Origin: Anaerolineae bacterium
GTDB lineage: Bacteria > Chloroflexota > Anaerolineae > Aggregatilineales > Phototrophicaceae
Assembly (NCBI GenBank): GCA_025454675.1
Contig: JALONZ010000042.1
Coordinates: 1 to 9,588, forward strand
Length of the DNA stretch: 9,588 nt
Direction: 5' to 3'
Shown piece after piece: positions 5,915 through 9,588 of the stretch. Made by a program: the position numbers and the translations under genes. How positions within the stretch are numbered: position 1 is the first letter of the stretch; the number at the start of each line of letters is the position of its first letter. The notes beneath the pieces are model-generated. The model searched no databases and had not been told where the DNA came from. It was given only the letters and a program-made list of their open reading frames with translations.

Positions 5915-5946
5915 CTGTAAGGGCGCAACATGTTGCGCCCTTACAG
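5915..5946. repeat. Perfect 32-base palindrome between convergent genes
   Basis: CTGTAAGGGCGCAACA at 5915-5930 is directly followed by its exact reverse complement at 5931-5946, with no spacer. In RNA it would form a long GC-centred hairpin 40 bases after the secreted-protein stop and 54 bases beyond the aldo/keto reductase stop. Neither side has a U-run, so it is not a classical terminator. The core TAAGGGCGCAA recurs at 8744-8754, suggesting a dispersed palindromic repeat family; a terminator-like or mRNA-stabilising role is possible. Confidence 0.8.
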
Positions 5947-6000
5947 GGATAAGTTGTATTTATTGACTAACCCCACATCTTTATACACACCGATATTTTT

Positions 6001-6945
6001 CTAGCTATTCAAAATGCCTTCAATTTGGGTGATGACATCATCACTTAATTTGATTTCTGAGGCTTTCACATTTTCTGCCACTTGTTCTGGACGGGTTGCG
6101 CCTGTAATCACACTGCTCACACCATTTTCACGTAAGCACCATGCCAATGCCAATTGACCGCGTGTGATTCCGAGTTCATCGGCGATGGGTTTTAGGGCTT
6201 TCACCTTGCGGATATTTGCGTCATTCACAAACCGATTTTTTGCCCATTCTTCACGATTAAAGCGCGAATCGGCGGGAATACCCTCATCATATTTGCCTGT
6301 GAGCATCCCTTGACCGAGTGGCGAGAACACCGCCAAGCCAATCCCGCGTGACCGAGTGACGGGTAGAATCGTCTTTTCGACACGTTCACGATAAATCATC
6401 GAATATTGGGGTTGTTCGGTTTTGGGCAAATGCCAGCCATATTGCCGACAAATATCATAGGCTTCCAAAATTTGATGACCTTCCCATTCCGATGTCCCCC
6501 AATATAGCACTTTGCCCATGTTGATAAGGTCATTCATGGCGTGACATGTTTCCATGATGGTGGTATCGGGGTCGGCGCGATGGCAGAAATAAATATCAAT
6601 ATAATCGGTTTGCAAGCGTTTGAGGCTTTTATCAATACTTTCAAAAATGTGTTTGCGCGATAATCCTCTATCGTTCACATCATCACTCATGGGCCAAAAG
6701 ACTTTGGTCGAAATCACGAGTGTGTGACGGGGATATTGCTTTAGGACGGCTCCCATTTGTTTTTCGGCTTCGCCCTTGCCATAAATATCGGCTAAATCGA
6801 AAAAATTGATGCCACTGGCATAAGAAGTTTCGACTACGGCGCGGGCATTATCTTCTGCCACTTTGCCTTCACCAAAATTAATCCATCCGCCAATTGAAAT
6901 GGCGCTGACTTTCATCCCAGAATCACCTAAACGTCTAAATTGCAT
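6001..6945 (-). CDS. Aldo/keto reductase, Kv-beta/YghZ-like
   Basis: A 314-residue NAD(P)H-dependent oxidoreductase of the aldo/keto reductase superfamily, full length, with a (beta/alpha)8 barrel. The catalytic tetrad is visible: Asp50 and Tyr55 in FFDLADIYG, Lys81 in ISTKVFWP, and His122 in YFCHRAD. Cofactor-binding features are SPLGQGMLTGKY (208-219) and GATRPEQVAENVKA (282-295), whose Arg285 and Asn292 usually contact the adenosine phosphate of NADPH. The NDRGLSRKHI and YWGTSEW stretches place it with voltage-gated K-channel beta-subunit-like and YghZ-like bacterial enzymes; the natural carbonyl substrate cannot be told. Leu51 stands where many relatives have Thr (FFDTAD). The ATG at 6945 has AAAGGA about 8 bases upstream. 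It follows the PucR-type gene by 77 bases on the same strand and has its own -10-like hexamer, so cotranscription is uncertain. Confidence 0.95.
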   Translation of the reverse strand: MQFRRLGDSGMKVSAISIGGWINFGEGKVAEDNARAVVETSYASGINFFDLADIYGKGEAEKQMGAVLKQYPRHTLVISTKVFWPMSDDVNDRGLSRKHIFESIDKSLKRLQTDYIDIYFCHRADPDTTIMETCHAMNDLINMGKVLYWGTSEWEGHQILEAYDICRQYGWHLPKTEQPQYSMIYRERVEKTILPVTRSRGIGLAVFSPLGQGMLTGKYDEGIPADSRFNREEWAKNRFVNDANIRKVKALKPIADELGITRGQLALAWCLRENGVSSVITGATRPEQVAENVKASEIKLSDDVITQIEGILNS

Positions 6946-6991
6946 GATAAAATTCCTTTCAACATATTTTTCTCAATAAAATAATGTGTTG

Positions 6992-6997
6992 ATTATA
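6992..6997 (-). promoter_or_regulatory. Candidate -10 element of the aldo/keto reductase gene
   Basis: The minus strand has a perfect TATAAT here, between the PucR-type stop and the aldo/keto reductase start, giving a leader of about 40 bases. The hexamer 17 bases upstream (TGAATG) is a poor -35, so an activator or an extended contact may be needed, if it is used at all. Confidence 0.4.
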
Positions 6998-7022
6998 CCC
7001 AATCCACATAAGACCATTCAGG

Positions 7023-8678
7023 CTAATTTAATGCCAGCAAGCGCCGAATCGTCAACGCCAAATGCAATGCGAGGCGTGTCTCTGGACGGTTGAGGTCTAT
7101 GCCTGCAATTTCGTTAATCCGATTCATCCGATAGAGTAGGGTGTTACGATGCACAATGAGCATTTCGGCGGTTTGGCTTAAATTGCCATGACACGCAAAG
7201 AAGGCTTCGAGTGTTTTGAGCAAATCGGCATGTTGACGCATATCATAATCAATCAATGAGCCAAGTGTACGCTCAGTGAATTCTAGTAATTTTTCGCGGT
7301 CAGATAAGCTGAGGATGAGCTGATACACCCCCAAATCGCCAATATATAGCGGGGTATCCGTTTGCAGGCGCACTGCCAATTCTAAGGCTTGGACGGCATC
7401 GCGGTAGCTGATGCGCCACTGGCTGATTTCACGGGCAGGTTGCCCCAAGCCAATGGCGAGTTTATGTTGTGGATATTGGCGTTGCATTTCTGCGGCAAAT
7501 ATTTCTGCCAGTTTAGAACTGGCATCAATCGGATTATCGGGGTCGGTGGCATGGAATACCAATACCTCGTTTTCGCGCTCACGTTGCCACACCAGCGCCT
7601 TCACCCGTTGATTATTGATGACGGTGTTAATGGTTGTCTCTAAACGCCGATTTGACGGGGCATTAGACGATTTATCGTGCCATGATAACACAATGGCGAT
7701 ATGCGTTTGGGTCATATCATGTTCAAACCGCTCACCCTGACGGACTGCCTCTTGTTGGCTAACATCGCCAATCAACAACCGGTCTAAAAATGTGCCACGC
7801 AAACGTTTTTCGGTATCGCTGACGGCTTTTTGCTTTGCCATTTCTAAGGCACATGCCGCCGCACCGTGTTCTGCGACCAACAAGTCAATATCATCCAAAT
7901 CGGTATCGCGCCCGATGATAGACAAATAACCACGCCCGATGTCGCTGGTGATGATGGGCGCGACCAATCGCGCAATATTGGGTGTTGATAGCGATTGCAT
8001 TTGCACCGAATCATCCGCCTCACTGACGCGATGACGGTCTTGATATTCAACAGGCAGGTTATCGAGTTTCTTGAGGAAATTTTCCACTTCTTCCCAATAC
8101 GAAACGAATTCGGGTTGGACGGAACTATGCAAAATCCGCAGGCGTTTATCTTGGATGACGATGGATTTATTGGTTAGGCGTGCCATAGTGTTGATGAGTT
8201 CGGGCATACCCTCATTGCGTGAACTGATTTGCGTCAATTGCCGATAAATTTGTGTCCCGCGTCGTTCAATTTGTACTTTGCGGTCTACAAGCAGGCTGAT
8301 GATGGCTTTTTCGACCAACCGCGCACGGGTATTGGGGGGCAATTGTAAAACAGGGATGCCATAGGCTTTTGCTTCGGCGATGGCGGTTGGGGTGGGGGTA
8401 TCACTGAGGACAACTGCCGCCGATGAGGTTTCGGATGCCCAACGGATAATATCGGCATCGGTGGTGAGACGTGCGCCATTGGTTTCTGGGGATGCCAATA
8501 AAATGATTTCGTTCACCTGCACCGATTTATGGGCGATTTTATCGTTGGGGTAGATGACCGTTGTCCAACTGACGGGGCGGTTGAGCATCCCTTCACCGAC
8601 AATGACTTTTGTTCCAAGTGGCAAGGCTAATTTGCGAATATCTTCTACGGTGATGCGTTCACTAATCTCGGTTGTCAT
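7023..8678 (-). CDS. PucR/CdaR-type transcriptional regulator
   Basis: A 551-residue cytoplasmic DNA-binding regulator. Residues 8-135 match the N-terminal PucR domain (purine catabolism regulator-like): ITVEDIRKLALPLGTKVIVG, an ILLASPETN stretch and AYGIPVLQLP. Residues 155-285 look like a GAF-type sensory domain (LINTMARLTNKSIVIQD, then ARLVAPIITSDIGRGYLSI). Residues 290-450 fit the degenerate GGDEF-like domain of this family (FLDRLLIGD, IGLGQPAREISQWRISYRDA). The C-terminus is the PucR helix-turn-helix: FFACHGNLSQTAEMLIVHRNTLLYRMNRI (493-521), then LNRPETRLALHLAL. Relatives control purine, sugar-acid, proline or GABA use by sensing a small molecule; this one's ligand is unknown. AGGA lies 9 bases before the ATG at 8678. 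It could act on the adjacent aldo/keto reductase, but that is only a neighbourhood argument. Confidence 0.93.
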   Translation of the reverse strand: MTTEISERITVEDIRKLALPLGTKVIVGEGMLNRPVSWTTVIYPNDKIAHKSVQVNEIILLASPETNGARLTTDADIIRWASETSSAAVVLSDTPTPTAIAEAKAYGIPVLQLPPNTRARLVEKAIISLLVDRKVQIERRGTQIYRQLTQISSRNEGMPELINTMARLTNKSIVIQDKRLRILHSSVQPEFVSYWEEVENFLKKLDNLPVEYQDRHRVSEADDSVQMQSLSTPNIARLVAPIITSDIGRGYLSIIGRDTDLDDIDLLVAEHGAAACALEMAKQKAVSDTEKRLRGTFLDRLLIGDVSQQEAVRQGERFEHDMTQTHIAIVLSWHDKSSNAPSNRRLETTINTVINNQRVKALVWQRERENEVLVFHATDPDNPIDASSKLAEIFAAEMQRQYPQHKLAIGLGQPAREISQWRISYRDAVQALELAVRLQTDTPLYIGDLGVYQLILSLSDREKLLEFTERTLGSLIDYDMRQHADLLKTLEAFFACHGNLSQTAEMLIVHRNTLLYRMNRINEIAGIDLNRPETRLALHLALTIRRLLALN

Positions 8679-8743
8679 AAATTTACGTCCTGCATCGGCT
8701 ACTTACAATACGACAAATACAATATTTTTGATAGGACATAGAA

Positions 8744-8769
8744 TAAGGGCGCAATTGGATGCGCCCCTA
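8744..8769. repeat. Degenerate relative of the 32-base palindrome
   Basis: A stem of 10 positions (8744-8753 with 8760-8769), one A/C mismatch and a 6-base loop, between the RS-rich membrane protein gene and the PucR-type gene. Its left arm shares TAAGGGCGCAA exactly with 5918-5928, and its right arm carries TGCGCCCCTAA. No U-run follows in either direction. It may attenuate read-through into the regulator, or be a decayed copy of a palindromic repeat. Confidence 0.6.
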
Positions 8770-8821
8770 AATTCGATACTCATGTGATATGGGGCATAGC
8801 AGACAATTAGCCCCACTACAT

Positions 8822-9331
8822 TTAGGTTTCGTTGGTCAATAAACCGATACCAATCACGGCGGCAAAGGTAATGAGCGTGATGCCATAAAAATCCATATTG
8901 GGGAAAGCAGTGAAATTGGCAATTGCCGCCAACAATAAGCCAGTGCCTGCAATCCATGTGGTTGGGCTAACACGCCAGCGTTTTGAATATTGATATAAGC
9001 CAGAACCCAGCAAAATCACACCGCCCGAAAATGGGATGAATGAATTGGGGATTGTGCCATCGGGTAAAAAGTAAATCACCCCAAACACCAACACCATCAA
9101 AAACCATGTGATGCGTTCTATGCGGGCTTCTTCTTCAGTTTTGCGCCCGCCGTATGCGCTGGGGGTGCGGTTACGGCTTTTGCTTCGGCTATTACTCCGC
9201 CCACGATTGCTTGAATTGGAACGCCCACGCGATGAAGAACGTCTACTAGATGAATTACTTCGTCTCGTATCGCGCCTATCATCATATCTATCGTCATAAT
9301 AATCATCGTCATCATATCTACGCCGACCCAT
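8822..9331 (-). CDS. Four-helix membrane protein with D-rich and RS-rich N-terminal head, unknown function
   Basis: A 169-residue protein not assigned to a family. The head is low complexity: GRRR, then an Asp/Tyr/Arg cluster (6-21), then an Arg/Ser-rich stretch (19-55) of SR, RS, RGRSNS and SRSKSR units resembling eukaryotic RS domains. A short charged linker (KTEEEARIER) leads into four hydrophobic segments (about 74-89, 98-115, 124-143, 148-166) and a four-residue tail. With no signal peptide, the charged head is probably cytoplasmic. The frame can start at a GTG at 9364, but the ATG at 9331 has AAGGA 7 bases upstream and lies about 40 bases after a promoter-like pair, so I use it. The gene is divergent from the lipoprotein gene at 9495. 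Asp codons in the head are mostly GAT and GAC mixtures, not one reiterated unit. Confidence 0.75.
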   Translation of the reverse strand: MGRRRYDDDDYYDDRYDDRRDTRRSNSSSRRSSSRGRSNSSNRGRSNSRSKSRNRTPSAYGGRKTEEEARIERITWFLMVLVFGVIYFLPDGTIPNSFIPFSGGVILLGSGLYQYSKRWRVSPTTWIAGTGLLLAAIANFTAFPNMDFYGITLITFAAVIGIGLLTNET

Positions 9332-9378
9332 CACGCAATCCTTTTTATATTCAATGTCTATCACAGCGTTATTTATAC

Positions 9379-9407
9379 ATTTTACACAATCTGTAGAAAT
9401 TACACAA
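9379..9407 (-). promoter_or_regulatory. Candidate promoter of the RS-rich membrane protein gene
   Basis: TTGTGT (9407-9402), a 17-base spacer, then TAAAAT (9384-9379) on the minus strand. Initiation near 9372 would give a leader of about 40 bases to the ATG at 9331 and only about 8 to the GTG at 9364, supporting the downstream start. Confidence 0.45.
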
Positions 9408-9426
9408 ATGTATCATGAAATTTGTG
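9403..9426. promoter_or_regulatory. Operator-like inverted repeat in a divergent intergenic region
   Basis: CACAAAT (9403-9409) and ATTTGTG (9420-9426) form an exact 7-base inverted repeat with a 10-base gap. The left half overlaps the -35 of the leftward candidate promoter. TTACACAA also occurs as a direct repeat at 9382-9389 and 9400-9407. A dimeric regulator site is plausible, but the DNA is AT-rich and chance is not excluded. Confidence 0.3.
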
Positions 9427-9431
9427 CCACT

Positions 9432-9474
9432 TTTTGTAAATCTGCATTGCATCTTATGGTAATCAGCATAAAAT
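9432..9474 (+). promoter_or_regulatory. Candidate promoter region of the lipoprotein gene
   Basis: Two overlapping options: TTTTGT (9432-9437), 17 bases, TATGGT (9455-9460); or TTGCAT (9447-9452), 16 bases, TAAAAT (9469-9474). The second would start transcription almost at the ribosome-binding site. Neither is decisive. Confidence 0.3.
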
Positions 9475-9494
9475 CAACACAGAGGTGATGAATT

Positions 9495-9588
9495 ATGGCG
9501 ATGAAAAAATTGTTCCAACCCATTTTGATATTTGCGCTTTTTTCCATACTGACGGCGTGTAGTTCTAATCCATCTGTCAATCAAGACG
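9495..9588 (+). CDS. Lipoprotein, N-terminal fragment cut by the window edge
   Basis: Thirty-one codons are visible from ATG at 9495: a short basic n-region (MAMKK), a hydrophobic core (LFQPILIFALFSI) and a lipobox LTAC with Cys22, followed by SSNPSVNQD. This is a classical type II signal peptide: the protein would be exported, lipidated on Cys22 and tethered to the membrane. GAGGTGAT at 9483-9490 is a near-ideal Shine-Dalgarno sequence about 4-9 bases before the ATG and fixes the start; the in-frame ATG at 9501 is less well placed. The mature domain lies outside the window, so it may be a substrate-binding protein or any other surface protein. Confidence 0.85.
   Translation, partial: MAMKKLFQPILIFALFSILTACSSNPSVNQD

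Noticed and set aside
8790..8815. TGGGGC/GCCCCA hairpin just after the RS-rich gene
   Set aside because: Six pairs with a 14-base loop and no following T-run; too weak to call a terminator.
9108..9299. Plus-strand open frame rich in Arg/Leu opposite the RS head
   Set aside because: It is the complement of the low-complexity Arg/Ser/Asp codons and has no start signal or family resemblance.
9332..9364. GTG start for the RS-rich membrane protein at 9364
   Set aside because: The ATG at 9331 has AAGGA at 7 bases; the GTG would lie only about 8 bases from the predicted transcription start and has no such site.
1..9588. CRISPR array, insertion sequence, integrase, attachment site or prophage
   Set aside because: No regularly spaced direct repeats, transposase motifs, or duplications of tRNA 3' ends were seen.

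Overview
The window looks like chromosomal bacterial DNA of moderate GC. The gene set suggests a member of the Chloroflexota, possibly Anaerolineae: small membrane proteins ahead of an SRAP gene, a long PucR-type regulator, a secreted PPC-like protein and a stand-alone DUF2344 protein. That assignment is inference from family resemblance; no rRNA or taxonomic marker is present. No insertion sequence, integrase, phage gene or CRISPR array was seen.

Left part (1-4090). Two genes run leftward: a low-complexity, FG-rich membrane-anchored protein (61-846) and a DUF2344 radical-SAM-linked protein (936-1607). Divergent from them is a tight rightward cluster of five genes (1702-4048): two small membrane proteins that overlap by 14 bases, an SRAP-type abasic-site DNA-protein crosslink protein (2384-3079), a 55-residue single-pass membrane protein, and an ABC ATPase of the nitrate/sulfonate/taurine type with no permease or binding protein beside it. 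The cluster ends at a perfect bidirectional terminator (4051-4090).

Middle (4091-6000). Two type II tRNA-Ser genes (anticodons GCT and TGA) lie in tandem on the minus strand behind a strong sigma-70-like promoter and share that terminator. Divergent from them is a secreted four-module beta-rich protein (4432-5874). It converges on an aldo/keto reductase, with a perfect 32-base palindrome between the two genes.

Right part (6001-9588). The minus strand carries, in transcription order, an RS/D-rich four-helix membrane protein (8822-9331), a PucR/CdaR-type regulator (7023-8678) and a Kv-beta/YghZ-like aldo/keto reductase (6001-6945). Between the first two lies a degenerate relative of the palindrome. 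A lipoprotein gene starts at 9495 on the plus strand and runs off the edge. Its divergent upstream region holds promoter-like hexamers and an inverted repeat.

No complete new system is evident. The most unusual material is the pair of membrane proteins with disordered heads (FG-repeat and RS-like), the unexplained SRAP/small-membrane-protein/ABC cluster, and the palindrome family.
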